In this document: piece by piece, positions 26,665 through 36,209 of the stretch
How positions within the stretch are numbered: position 1 is the first letter of the stretch
Layout: the number at the start of each line of letters is the position of its first letter
Origin: Cuniculiplasma sp052315315
Lineage (GTDB): Archaea > Thermoplasmatota > Thermoplasmata > Thermoplasmatales > Thermoplasmataceae
Assembly: GCA_052315315.1 (NCBI GenBank)
Contig: JBLSDE010000006.1
Coordinates: 1-62,238 of the forward strand
Direction: 5' to 3'
Length of the DNA stretch: 62,238 bases
Notes under the pieces: generated by a model
The model's database searches: none
Told to the model about the DNA's origin: nothing
What the model saw: the letters and a program-made list of their open reading frames with translations, nothing else
Made by a program: the position numbers and the translations under genes

Positions 26665-27844
26665 CTACATATGTTCCAGAAACAACCCAAGGCGGAGACT
26701 CAGGATCAAATGGTTCCATTCCTTCCACTCTGTGATCATTTAAGGATTTCTCATCCATCTCAATCCCAAGTCCAGGTTTGCCTGAAAGTTTGAAATAACC
26801 ACCCTCAATTTCATATCCCTTAACCAATTTTCTCTTCCAGTCAGGCCAGGACGCCTCAAAACTTTCCTGTATCAGGAAGTTGTTGATTGTAGAATCAAGG
26901 TTAAGGGTTGCAGCGGTTTGAACTGGTCCAAAGGCGTTATGGTATGCCATTGCAACACCCCATGAATCTGCAATTGCTGCGACTTTGAATGATTCCATAA
27001 TTCCTCTTGTATTGGTAAGATCAGCCTGAATAATATCCACTTTTCCCTCCACGATATGTCTCATAAAATCTCTTGCATTAAGTATTCGTTCGCCCAAGGC
27101 AATGGGGGTCTGTACAAGGCTTCTCAGTTCCGGGAGTCTCATTTCAAGCTCCGGGTGGAGTGGTTCCTCGAAAAACAGGCATTCATAGGGATCCAGCCTT
27201 TCGACGATTCGTCTTGCAGCTTCAAAGGAGTATCTTCCATGAAATTCGATCAGAAGGTCCAGATCAAAGTCAAACTCATCCCTTAAGCCTCTTACTATTG
27301 CCTCCGCATTGTCAATACCCTTTCTATCTATCTTGTCATAGTTGTTTCCAAACGGGTCAAATTTAACAGCTGTAAAACCCTTTTTATGAATGTCCTTTGC
27401 CTTATCTATAAAATCATCAGGGGTTACACAATCGGAATACCAGCCATTACTGTATGCCCTGATACTGTTCCTCACTTTGCCACCAAGAAGATTGTATATT
27501 GGCTCTCCTGCATATTTTCCTACAATATCCCATGAGGCTATTTCCACAGCACTCAGAGCTGAAGTGGCCTCCATAGACCTCGAAAGATAGAATGAATGCT
27601 TGTAAAATTCAAGCACATTTGCAGTTATATCCCTTACATTTTTTCCAACAAAGACTCTCATAACCTCCTTAATGCTCTCTAACACTGGAAGAGTCATCAG
27701 GGTTGTTGGGGCCTCTCCATACCCTACCATTCCGTCGTCTGTGGTAATCTTAACTATAAGCATCGTCGAACTCCAGGGAGATGATTTTTCCGATGTTTTT
27801 TCACTTACATTGTATATATCAATACTCTTTATTTTTCCTGACAT
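26639..27844 (-). CDS. Enolase-superfamily sugar-acid dehydratase (gluconate/galactonate type)
   Basis: 401 residues. N-terminal capping domain (MLIVKITTDDGMVGYGEAP), then a barrel with metal ligands in LLIEFHGRYS, FFEEPLHPE and ALGERI, and the catalytic His region in MAYHNAFGPV. Thermoplasma and Picrophilus use such an enzyme to dehydrate gluconate (and galactonate) to 2-keto-3-deoxy acids in the non-phosphorylative Entner-Doudoroff pathway. That is the most likely role here and would process glucose released by the glucan island. Other sugar acids cannot be excluded. It overlaps the degenerate ATPase gene downstream. Confidence 0.87.
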   Translation of the reverse strand: MSGKIKSIDIYNVSEKTSEKSSPWSSTMLIVKITTDDGMVGYGEAPTTLMTLPVLESIKEVMRVFVGKNVRDITANVLEFYKHSFYLSRSMEATSALSAVEIASWDIVGKYAGEPIYNLLGGKVRNSIRAYSNGWYSDCVTPDDFIDKAKDIHKKGFTAVKFDPFGNNYDKIDRKGIDNAEAIVRGLRDEFDFDLDLLIEFHGRYSFEAARRIVERLDPYECLFFEEPLHPELEMRLPELRSLVQTPIALGERILNARDFMRHIVEGKVDIIQADLTNTRGIMESFKVAAIADSWGVAMAYHNAFGPVQTAATLNLDSTINNFLIQESFEASWPDWKRKLVKGYEIEGGYFKLSGKPGLGIEMDEKSLNDHRVEGMEPFDPESPPWVVSGTYVGEGTDGKE

Positions 27845-27976
27845 AGGTCACATATAATTATCAACCTTTAAAAAGTTTGGTTATTTATTGGAAAAAGGGA
27901 AAATTGTTGATCTTATATTGAAATATTCCTGTGTGGAATTGATGTATAATGAAAATAAGAAAGGAGAACAGGAATA

Positions 27977-28008
27977 GTTATATAACACAAAAATGAATAA
28001 GGATACGT
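27977..28008 (+). promoter_or_regulatory. TATA box of topA, leaderless TTG start
   Basis: GTTATATAAC at 27977-27986 is centred about 27 bases before the TTG at 28009, supporting this unusual start codon on a leaderless mRNA. Confidence 0.55.
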
Positions 28009-30390
28009 TTGTCACGCACATTGATAATATCAGAAAAGGCAGATGCTGGAAGAAGGATAGCATACTTTTTATCTGACGGAAAGTCCAAACAAAAACGATC
28101 AAAAGGACTCAACTTCATCGAATATGATGATGAGGAAAACGGATTCTTCCTCGTCCCTCTGAGTGGCCACATTGTAGAACTGGATTTTCCCAAAAATTTA
28201 AAGGATTGGAAGATGGAAACTCTGCAGGATTTAATAGATTCAAGCCTCATTCACAACGTAAAAAACAAGACCGCCCACGAAAGTCTAACAGAGATCGCCT
28301 CAAGAGTGGACAGTGTCATTGTAGCAACGGATTATGATAGGGAAGGAGAACTCATAGGAACAGAAGCTCTGGATATTATAAAGAATAAGGCAAAATTCAA
28401 CGGAAGAATATACCGTGCAAAATTCAGTGCTCTGACTGGAAGGGAAATCAGGGAAGCTTTCAGTAATTTCATAGATGTTGATTACAGACTGGCCAATTCG
28501 GCCGGTGCAAGGGAGGAGATCGACCTTTACTGGGGAGCCGTTCTCACAAGGTTTTTTTCACTTATAACAAAACGTCTGGGTAAAAATTTTCTATCAATAG
28601 GAAGAGTTCAGACACCAACGCTTGCAATTATTGTAAAAAGAGAAGAGGAGATAGAAAAATTCATTCCAGAAAAATACTGGGAAATTAAGGTTGATTTTTT
28701 CAAAGATCATATTTTTACAGGAACGAACGAAGAGGGAAGAATATTTGACAGGGAAAAAATAGAGAAAATCTTTGAGAAAATAAAAGGGCATAATGGTAGA
28801 GTCCTGTACTTTGAGAAGAAGGAGGAGAGAATATACAAACCATCTCCCTTTAATACAACGGAATTTATGAGAGAAGCCTCAAGGATAGGAATAATGCCTG
28901 GAAGGGCTATGAAGATTGCAGAATCACTCTATGTGAGAGGATATATAAGCTATCCAAGGACGGACAACACGGTATATCAGAAGAGTATTAATCTGAAGGC
29001 TGTGGTGGAAAAGCTGAAGAAAGGGGAACTAGCCAGGGAATCGGAAATGGTACTTTCTCAGGAAAATATATATCCGTCCAGGGGAAAAATGGAGGCAACA
29101 GATCACCCTCCCATATATCCTACTGAGGTAGTGTTAAAGAAAGATCTGAGAAATGATGAATGGAAGATTTATGAGCTCATAGCAAGGCGTTTTCTTGCAA
29201 CTCTATATAGAGAAGGGAAAAGAGACGTAAGGGAATCAGTTATAGAAATAAATGGTGAAAATTTTAAAACTCATGGCTCAATAGTTACAGATCCAGGATG
29301 GCTAGAAATATATACTTACAGAAAGGCCAACGACGTATTTCATCCGGATCTTGTTGTGGGAGAGGACGTGGAGGCAAAGGATTGGAGAATAGAAGAGGGC
29401 GAAACAAAACCTCCAGCCAGATACGATATGGCTTCTCTGATAAAGGAGATGGAACGGTTAAATCTTGGGACCAAGAGTACAAGACATGACATAATAGAAA
29501 AACTTCAGAGTAGAGGTTTCATTGAGGGAAACCCTGTAAAACCGACTGCACTTGGAAAGGCCCTTATTGAAGGGGTTATGAGCGTCGATTCAAAGATCGC
29601 AGAATCTCAAATGACAGCTGAGCTGGAAACATTCATGGACAATATCGCTGCTGGAGAAAAAACCAGGGATCAGGTAGTTGAAATATCCAGAAACATGTTA
29701 AGGAACGTTCTCATGGATCTGGAAAAGAACAAGGATGAAATATCAAAAATAATAAGAAATGCACTTGAAACAGGTACACAGATTGCCGTGTGCCCTGAAC
29801 ACGGAACCCCAATTCAGGCTGTCAAAATAAGGGACAGTATAAGATTCAGGTGTGAAACTGAGGGATGTAAGATTGACTACTATCATAAGTTAAGGGGTCT
29901 AATAAAAGAGTCAGAATCCAAATGTCCTGTATGTGGTCTCCCCCTCGTTACTGTAATCAGGAGAGGGCAATCCCCAGAAATAATTTGCATAAATCCCCAA
30001 TGCGAGTACAATTCGAATAAAAGATCTGCAGGAAAATGCCCTGCAGACGGAGGCGATCTGATAATAAGGCAATCGAGATACGGAAAGAGATTTCTTGGAT
30101 GTTCAAACTTTCCAAAATGCAAGCAAACATATCCACTCCCACAGAAGGGAGAGATAAGGCAGAGTGGTAAAACATGCCAATTCTGCGGAGCACCCATACT
30201 TATTGTGGAAAATGGAAAATATTCAAAGGAGTTCTGTCCAAAGATAAATTGCGAATTCAATGAAAAAAATAAGAAGAAAGAGGATAATGAAGGAAAGGCA
30301 GAACAAACAAAGAAAAGGGTAGTGAAGAAAAAGACAACAACCAGAAAAGGAACAGGAGGGAAGAAGGTTGCAAAAAAAACTAGTGTCTGA
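28009..30390 (+). CDS. topA: DNA topoisomerase I, type IA
   Basis: 793 residues; relaxes negatively supercoiled DNA. TOPRIM domain in the N-terminus (LIISEKADAGRRI, VIVATDYDREGELIG with the DxD metal site), IGRVQTPTLAIIV, and the active-site Tyr in GYISYPRTDNTVY (about residue 317). The C-terminal part carries four zinc-ribbon-like segments (CPEHG...CETEGC; CPVCG...CINPQC; CPADGG...CSNFPKC; CQFCG...CPKINC), followed by a Lys/Thr-rich tail that suits DNA contact. The stop overlaps the presenilin-like gene. The start is a TTG placed 27 bases after a TATA box. Confidence 0.95.
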   Translation: MSRTLIISEKADAGRRIAYFLSDGKSKQKRSKGLNFIEYDDEENGFFLVPLSGHIVELDFPKNLKDWKMETLQDLIDSSLIHNVKNKTAHESLTEIASRVDSVIVATDYDREGELIGTEALDIIKNKAKFNGRIYRAKFSALTGREIREAFSNFIDVDYRLANSAGAREEIDLYWGAVLTRFFSLITKRLGKNFLSIGRVQTPTLAIIVKREEEIEKFIPEKYWEIKVDFFKDHIFTGTNEEGRIFDREKIEKIFEKIKGHNGRVLYFEKKEERIYKPSPFNTTEFMREASRIGIMPGRAMKIAESLYVRGYISYPRTDNTVYQKSINLKAVVEKLKKGELARESEMVLSQENIYPSRGKMEATDHPPIYPTEVVLKKDLRNDEWKIYELIARRFLATLYREGKRDVRESVIEINGENFKTHGSIVTDPGWLEIYTYRKANDVFHPDLVVGEDVEAKDWRIEEGETKPPARYDMASLIKEMERLNLGTKSTRHDIIEKLQSRGFIEGNPVKPTALGKALIEGVMSVDSKIAESQMTAELETFMDNIAAGEKTRDQVVEISRNMLRNVLMDLEKNKDEISKIIRNALETGTQIAVCPEHGTPIQAVKIRDSIRFRCETEGCKIDYYHKLRGLIKESESKCPVCGLPLVTVIRRGQSPEIICINPQCEYNSNKRSAGKCPADGGDLIIRQSRYGKRFLGCSNFPKCKQTYPLPQKGEIRQSGKTCQFCGAPILIVENGKYSKEFCPKINCEFNEKNKKKEDNEGKAEQTKKRVVKKKTTTRKGTGGKKVAKKTSV

Positions 30391-31234
30391 GACAGGTACT
30401 GCCATACTTTTCATAATCTCATCCTTAATTGCAGTGGTAATGGCACTGGAGCTTGAAGAAATAACACCAACAAATCCGACAGGTAACCCCGGGGCAGGCG
30501 TAGGTTACGTCGTTTATTTCATTATTGCAGTAATAGTGATGTCTGTGATCATAATATACGTGGCCAGAAAGAAAAAACTTGGTATTTTGAAGTATGTGTT
30601 TGCCATATCCATCGCGTTTGTAATATTCGTAGTTGGATCACTTCTTTACGCTCTCCTTCCAATAACATACGATGAATATTATGTACTCACATATGGGACA
30701 CCCATTGTTGTCCTTTACTTTCTCATTTTCAGGCAGAACTGGATAGTGGTGAACATAGTGGGTATCCTGACATCAGCAGGTTTGGCTGCCATTTGGGGTG
30801 TGGATCTTGGTGTGTACTCTGCGGTTGCCCTCATGCTCGTATTCGCTGTCTATGATTATATAGCTGTTTACAAGACAAAACACATGCTGGATATTGCAAG
30901 GGCATCAACGGGATCAGAGATGCCCCTCTTTTTTGTAGTACCAGATTCCAGAGGGTTTCAGACAAAAGATATTGATATAGATACACCAAGTGAGGAACGA
31001 GGCGCCATTCTCATAGGATTTGGGGATATTGCAATACCAAACGTGATGGTAATATCTTCATTCCTCTATGGTGGTTCACTGTTTTATCCTTTCTATCTCT
31101 TACCACTTGTTGGAGGAATAGTTGCCATGTTCATCCTGTTTAGTTTTATCAAAAGACCAGCTCCTGGATTGCCTTTTTTAAATACTGGAGTTCTGATTGG
31201 TTTCGGTTTAGCACTCCTGCTTGCACACTTTTAG
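30368..31234 (+). CDS. Presenilin/signal-peptide-peptidase-like intramembrane aspartyl protease
   Basis: 288 residues with about nine hydrophobic segments. The two catalytic aspartates of family A22 are visible: YD in FAVYDYIAVY (Asp163) and GxGD in LIGFGDIAIPN (Asp220). The third motif, usually PAL, appears as RPAPGLPFLN (263-272). Between the catalytic helices lies a long loop (residues 175-212). Archaeal presenilin homologues cut within membrane helices. The TTG start lies inside the 3' end of topA (23-base overlap); a GTG at 30383 is an alternative. The pairing with topA has no obvious functional reason. Confidence 0.87.
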   Translation: MQKKLVSETGTAILFIISSLIAVVMALELEEITPTNPTGNPGAGVGYVVYFIIAVIVMSVIIIYVARKKKLGILKYVFAISIAFVIFVVGSLLYALLPITYDEYYVLTYGTPIVVLYFLIFRQNWIVVNIVGILTSAGLAAIWGVDLGVYSAVALMLVFAVYDYIAVYKTKHMLDIARASTGSEMPLFFVVPDSRGFQTKDIDIDTPSEERGAILIGFGDIAIPNVMVISSFLYGGSLFYPFYLLPLVGGIVAMFILFSFIKRPAPGLPFLNTGVLIGFGLALLLAHF

Positions 31235-31263
31235 TCCCATTTATGATTTTACGGAAGATCACC

Positions 31264-32001
31264 TCAAATTCTTTTATTTATTTCAGGAATATTATTCAGG
31301 ATTAACTTTGTGAAATTGTTCTCAGGATTTTTTATGATTTTATCAGTTTCTCCCTGCTCAACCACTTCCCCCTTGTGCATTATGATCAGATAATCTGATA
31401 AATATACACACCTGTTCATGTCGTTATCCATATAGATATATAGAATCTGCTCTCTTGTACTTCTTATAAGCTTCATGACCCTATTCATGGTCATGGTATC
31501 CAGATATGAAAAAGGTTCATCCAATACAATGGACTGGGGGTGCTGGGCAAAGGCAATGGTAAAGGAAAGCACCTGAAGTTCACCACCCGATAGTGTCCAT
31601 ACAAGCCTGTTCTCATATTTCTTCCTTGGAAATCCAAGATATTCATAGGTTTCCCAGATTTTATCCTCCACAAGTCCATTGATCTGGGCAGTCGTCTCAA
31701 TATGCCATTTCACATCCTTCGCGCCGTTAAGTGATGCATAGGGATCCTGAAATACAATCCTTACTGTCTTATGGCCTTTCAGAGGTTCCCCGTCGTAATA
31801 TACATGACCACTATCCTGTGCAATGTAGCCTGATATTATGGAGGCCAGGGTTGTTTTTCCAGAACCTGAGTTTCCAAAGACGGCGTATATTTTACCATCC
31901 TTAAATTTTTCACTGATGTTATTTACTGCATAGATCCTCTCTTCTTTTCCAAGACCCTTTTTGATTGCGTAAAATTTTGCAACATCCTTAAGTTCAATCA
32001 C
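31264..32001 (-). CDS. ABC transporter ATPase, DppF/OppF type (orphan pair)
   Basis: 245 residues. Walker A GNSGSGKTTL, signature LSGGELQVLSF, Walker B SIVLDEPFSYLD, and a YMDND sequence where the usual H-loop THD would be, so the switch His is replaced. It overlaps the upstream ATPase gene by 8 bases. No permease or binding-protein gene accompanies the pair here, unlike the operon at 4194-9831. It may serve a permease encoded elsewhere or have been recruited for another task. Confidence 0.87.
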   Translation of the reverse strand: MIELKDVAKFYAIKKGLGKEERIYAVNNISEKFKDGKIYAVFGNSGSGKTTLASIISGYIAQDSGHVYYDGEPLKGHKTVRIVFQDPYASLNGAKDVKWHIETTAQINGLVEDKIWETYEYLGFPRKKYENRLVWTLSGGELQVLSFTIAFAQHPQSIVLDEPFSYLDTMTMNRVMKLIRSTREQILYIYMDNDMNRCVYLSDYLIIMHKGEVVEQGETDKIIKNPENNFTKLILNNIPEINKRI

Positions 32002-32926
32002 TTTGCCACTCCGGATATCTTATGCATCTGTATCCATGATCTCCATCAAATAAATATGGTATATTTACTCTGCACTTCTCACTTACATATCTGCATCTGT
32101 CGGAGTATACACACCCATTCACAGCACCATTGTAATTTTCTTCAGTATACTTATTTCTGTTCTTCATAGATGGAACTGAATCGATCAGATCCTTTACATA
32201 GGGATGATGAGGCCTTTCAAGCAGATCACTCCATTTTCCATCCTCAATCAGATATCCTCTATTCATAACGTAGATTCTATCGCACAATTGGAAAACTGGT
32301 ATTATGTCGCTACTTATCATAATAATGGATGTGGTATCACTTATCTCCCTGAAAAGTTGAAGCATGCCCTTTATGGCCATGGTATCAAGTCCTGCTGTGG
32401 GCTCATCAACTATGAGTATTTCGGGCCTGACTAGGGTAGCCATTGCTATTAGAACCCTGTGTCTCGTACCATCACTTAACTGAACCGGAAGCATTTTCAG
32501 AACATCCATACTGAGGTTCAGATAATCAAAGGCTCTTTTAATATCTTCAATTCTGTATTTCCCGCCCTTGAAAAGCTTCCTGATTTGAAATTCCACGGAA
32601 TATCTTGGTCTTAAGGCATTCATAGAATCCTGCCTGACCACAACCCTTCTTTTCCTAAACCTGAAAAAATTATTTTTAGAAAAAATACTTTCACCATTAA
32701 ATAAAATATCGCCGTGACTCCTGAATATTTTCCCTTCTATAGCACGAATCAGAGTTGTTTTACCAGAACCTATTTCTCCAATTATTCCATTTATTTCTCC
32801 TCTGTTCAGGCGAAAGTTTATTCCATTCACAACCTCTATGTATTTATCCCTGGTTAAGTATCCGCAGCTCAGGTCATTAATTTCAAGCAGAGGGGGTTGA
32901 TCCCTATCAATGGTACTTTTCTGCAT
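31994..32926 (-). CDS. ABC transporter ATPase, DppD/OppD type with altered signature motif
   Basis: 310 residues from ATG 32926, chosen because GAGG stands about nine bases upstream; longer starts reach 32947. Walker A GEIGSGKTTL, Walker B ILIVDEPTAGLD, and a C-terminal oligopeptide-transporter Cys motif (GCVYSDRCRYVSEKC). The signature is LSDGTRHR instead of LSGGxxQR, and the H-loop His is replaced in a MISSDI context. These changes suggest a weak or asymmetric ATPase site. Its start lies inside the 3' end of the APC permease gene. Confidence 0.85.
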   Translation of the reverse strand: MQKSTIDRDQPPLLEINDLSCGYLTRDKYIEVVNGINFRLNRGEINGIIGEIGSGKTTLIRAIEGKIFRSHGDILFNGESIFSKNNFFRFRKRRVVVRQDSMNALRPRYSVEFQIRKLFKGGKYRIEDIKRAFDYLNLSMDVLKMLPVQLSDGTRHRVLIAMATLVRPEILIVDEPTAGLDTMAIKGMLQLFREISDTTSIIMISSDIIPVFQLCDRIYVMNRGYLIEDGKWSDLLERPHHPYVKDLIDSVPSMKNRNKYTEENYNGAVNGCVYSDRCRYVSEKCRVNIPYLFDGDHGYRCIRYPEWQSD

Positions 32927-34502
32927 GGAAATGTTCCTCATCAACAAGATTTACAGATTTTCCTGCCTTTGCCATTAGATCTGGTCTTATTTTTTTCATT
33001 CTCAGTGCATATGCAAGACTGAATATGGTGTATGCAGCAACCACTATTATTGCCTCAGCTATTGGATACACAAACCCTGCTACGCTCTCGTAAAGAACGA
33101 AAATGAATATGACTGTTGCAACACTTGGAAATACATAATGTCCTATATCATGCTTTATTTTATCCAGTATTCCTGTATGTCTTTCCCTTAAACGTCTGAA
33201 GAGTGTTATAACTCCTGTATTCAGAAGAACATGGGTAATTATGAGGCCTGCAAGAGCCATGGTGGTAAGAAAGTCAAAAGAAGCCTCAAGGGCAGCCACA
33301 ACATCTGGATTTGTGGCCCTGTCGAACAGCAAAGCAGTTATGGGAACTCCAAGTCCAATTGTGATGAGAAACGTGGAAACGAGGGCCATAAGAGAGGCCA
33401 TGATAGCAACAAACCAGAGTGCGTTTGCAGGAGTGGTATATTTTTTATGGATTTTTGCAAAGAAGGATGGAATTATGCCGTCTCTACCCATTGCAAAATA
33501 GACCCTTCCTGCGTTTGCCTGCATTGCAACTGAGTCTGAAAAGGCAGAGTTGAAGGCGACAAGGGTGAAAAGAACCCCTCCAAGAACACCTGTATACGTC
33601 ACTGCAATGATTACCCCTGGAATGGACTGATTCAGAAAAGCATTCATCAGGGGAACGCTTGTCCCCCATCCAACAATCTGAGCATATGCAACCTCAGTAA
33701 GCACAAGACCAACCAACAGAAGGCCTATTGTGAGCGACCTGGTTATGTCGTTGGGATTATTCACCTCCTCCCCAAGGGGCGCTGAACCCCCATAGCCAAT
33801 AAAGCTGGTCAATCCAAACACCATTCCAAGACCAAGACCGGCAAAAACACCACCGTTGGGTGCAAAGAGTGAATTGTATTGAGGCCATGCGAATGGATTG
33901 AAAACGTTTAATGAATTATCTGGTGCTCTGATGATCTCTATTGCAGATATGGCTGCAAGAAATATGAGCTCGAAAAAGGAAGCGTATTTTATATATTTCA
34001 TCTGGGGCCTTATCCCAATAACTGCTATGGAGATGGGCACTATTATGAAAGCAAGTATGAAAGGAATCCAGATCCAGCTGGGAAGAAGAGTGCCAGAAAA
34101 GTATTTGACAACTCCAGGGAGAAAAACTCCTGCAACAAAGACAGGAATGGCCGCCGTGCTTACAATCTGATACATCGGGTACATTAAACCCGCAGTTACC
34201 GCAGGCACCGGTCCATAAGCATTCGCTATATATCCATAATATCCACCAGCGCTTGCATGCCTCTTTGAGAGATGGTAGAGAGTGTTAACCTCGAGAAACA
34301 TTGTCATTGTTGCAAGTATAAACGCAAGTGGAGTCAGAATCAATGCAAAGGCTGCAGAGGAGACTACAAAGGCAACCGAGTCGCAGGCAGGTGCCATTGC
34401 AGAGATCTCCTCGGCAATAGCCCCCCAAACCCCTACCTGCCCCCGTTTGAGTCGGTTAGTATATTCCTCTTCAAGTTTTCTTTGAGTGTTAGGTAAATCC
34501 AT
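32907..34502 (-). CDS. APC-superfamily amino acid permease
   Basis: 531 residues with about twelve helices and a cytoplasmic C-terminal tail (KKIRPDLMAKAGKSVNLVDEEHF). APC marks are GVWGAIAEEISAMAP at the N-terminus, HASAGGYYGYIANAYG, and GFTSFIGYGGSAPLGEEV-like residues in the central helix, a typical amino-acid/polyamine carrier substrate region. It likely imports amino acids, which suits a peptide-using acidophile. Its 3' end overlaps the ABC ATPase gene, suggesting one transcript. Confidence 0.88.
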   Translation of the reverse strand: MDLPNTQRKLEEEYTNRLKRGQVGVWGAIAEEISAMAPACDSVAFVVSSAAFALILTPLAFILATMTMFLEVNTLYHLSKRHASAGGYYGYIANAYGPVPAVTAGLMYPMYQIVSTAAIPVFVAGVFLPGVVKYFSGTLLPSWIWIPFILAFIIVPISIAVIGIRPQMKYIKYASFFELIFLAAISAIEIIRAPDNSLNVFNPFAWPQYNSLFAPNGGVFAGLGLGMVFGLTSFIGYGGSAPLGEEVNNPNDITRSLTIGLLLVGLVLTEVAYAQIVGWGTSVPLMNAFLNQSIPGVIIAVTYTGVLGGVLFTLVAFNSAFSDSVAMQANAGRVYFAMGRDGIIPSFFAKIHKKYTTPANALWFVAIMASLMALVSTFLITIGLGVPITALLFDRATNPDVVAALEASFDFLTTMALAGLIITHVLLNTGVITLFRRLRERHTGILDKIKHDIGHYVFPSVATVIFIFVLYESVAGFVYPIAEAIIVVAAYTIFSLAYALRMKKIRPDLMAKAGKSVNLVDEEHFHAEKYH

Positions 34503-34598
34503 ATATCATTAGTATTATACTAACATATATAACATTTATGAAACATTTCAGGTCTCAGGAATCAATTGATTTCAAAACCGTTTCTCAAAGTTTAAAAA

Positions 34599-36074
34599 TT
34601 AATGTAGAAAGACTCTCTTTCCTGTGAAGTAGAGCGAAATTTCATTTTTCCTGCAGGCCTCTATGACATCCTGATCCCTTATTGATCCGCCTGGCTGAAT
34701 TATTGCCCCTATGCCTGCATGAGCTGCGACATCCACATTATCGCTGAAAGGAAGATATGCATCAGAGGCCATTATTGAACCCTTTGATTTTGAACCAGCC
34801 CTCTCTACGGCGATCTTTGCTGCCTGAACCCTTGACGTCTGTCCCGCTCCTATTCCAGTTGTCACACCGTCTTTGGCGAGTACTATGGCATTACTTCTGC
34901 AGTGAGCCACAATCTTCCACGCAAAGACGAGGTCTCTTTCACTGAATTTTACCTTTTCATATACCCTTTCCAGTTTCTCAGGGGCTGCAGGTATTACATT
35001 CTGTTCAAGATAACCATTAAAAATGGTTCTTATCTTGTTCTCAGGACCCTTTCCGGAAAAAACTGCCATCCTCAGGTTTTTCTTCTTACCAAGTATGCTC
35101 TTTGCCTCTTCAGTAAATTCTCTTCCTATCAGGACTTCAACGAAAAGATCCTTGACTTTTGAAGCAACATTTTCATCAATTGTTCCGTTTATGCATATTA
35201 CGGAGCCGTAAGCACTCTCCCTGTCAGCATCTATTGCCTTCTCAAGTGCCTCCCCATGATCCTTTCCAATTGCCGCCCCGCAGGGTGTATTGTGTTTTAT
35301 AACAACGGCAAAAGGCTCTTCAAATTCAAGTGCTGTTTCTATTGCAGATGAAGCATCCATGTAATTATTGTAGGACATCTCTTTCCCGTGGAATATTTCC
35401 AGTCTTCCAAATTCCGGAATTTCATAGATATAACCAGTTTGATCTGGGTTTTCGCCATATCTGAGTCTTTTCCTGTTCTTAAGTACGATCATATCATCTG
35501 AAACCTGTTCTGAAGATCCCCTCGAAAGGGTTTCCCATATCATGCTGTCATAGGAGGCTGTAAGTTTAAAAGCCTTGATTGCAAGATATTTCCTCGTTTC
35601 ATAGGATACTGATCCTTTGGAAGCTATTTGTGATGCAACTTCTGAATAGTCCTTTATGTCTGTCAATATGGCAACCCTTTCCCAGTTTTTTGCCGCCGCT
35701 CTTATCAGGGAGACTCCACCGATGTCAATATTTTCAACCATTACATCCATGTTCTTGTCCCTGTTACCGGCAAAATCGTATAGATTGCATATTACAAGAT
35801 CGAAAAGAGGGTAATTTAAACTTCTTACCTCATCAACGTCTTTCTGAGAATCTCTGGCCAGAATTCCAGAAAATATTGCAGGATGAAGCGTCTTAACCCT
35901 TCCATCAAGGAGATTTGTAAATCCTGTTAGAGAAGATATATCGATGGCTTCTATTCCCTTACTTTTTAAAAAATTACAGGTTCCCGAGGATGCGTATATC
36001 ACATTGTTCTTTCCGGAATTTCTAAAAAATTCCACAATACCTTCCTTATTGGTAACGCTGACTAATATATTCAT
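34599..36074 (-). CDS. purH: Bifunctional AICAR transformylase / IMP cyclohydrolase
   Basis: 491 residues; catalyses the last two steps of IMP synthesis. The N-terminal MGS-like cyclohydrolase domain has SSGTCNFLKSKGIEAIDIS, LTGFTNLLDGRVKTLHPAIFSGILAR and NLYDF. The C-terminal transformylase has LRYGENPDQTGYIYE, VVIKHNTPCGAAIG (Lys-His catalytic pair), SNAIVLAKDG, GAGQTSRVQ and ASDAYLPFSDNVD. It uses a 10-formyl-folate donor in bacteria, so its presence argues for folate-type one-carbon units, in line with glyA and gcvT nearby. A TATA-like ATATATTTATT lies about 25-35 bases upstream of ATG 36074. Confidence 0.95.
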   Translation of the reverse strand: MNILVSVTNKEGIVEFFRNSGKNNVIYASSGTCNFLKSKGIEAIDISSLTGFTNLLDGRVKTLHPAIFSGILARDSQKDVDEVRSLNYPLFDLVICNLYDFAGNRDKNMDVMVENIDIGGVSLIRAAAKNWERVAILTDIKDYSEVASQIASKGSVSYETRKYLAIKAFKLTASYDSMIWETLSRGSSEQVSDDMIVLKNRKRLRYGENPDQTGYIYEIPEFGRLEIFHGKEMSYNNYMDASSAIETALEFEEPFAVVIKHNTPCGAAIGKDHGEALEKAIDADRESAYGSVICINGTIDENVASKVKDLFVEVLIGREFTEEAKSILGKKKNLRMAVFSGKGPENKIRTIFNGYLEQNVIPAAPEKLERVYEKVKFSERDLVFAWKIVAHCRSNAIVLAKDGVTTGIGAGQTSRVQAAKIAVERAGSKSKGSIMASDAYLPFSDNVDVAAHAGIGAIIQPGGSIRDQDVIEACRKNEISLYFTGKRVFLH

Positions 36075-36209
36075 GTATCAGCAATGATTCTTTTCATAAT
36101 ATATTTATTATTACTGGAAGTAATTATTCATTTTGTAAAGTAATTTATTCTTTAAATTAACAAAACATTTTATAAAAAAGAATTCTTGCCTCCAAAAGAG
36201 GAATTATAA

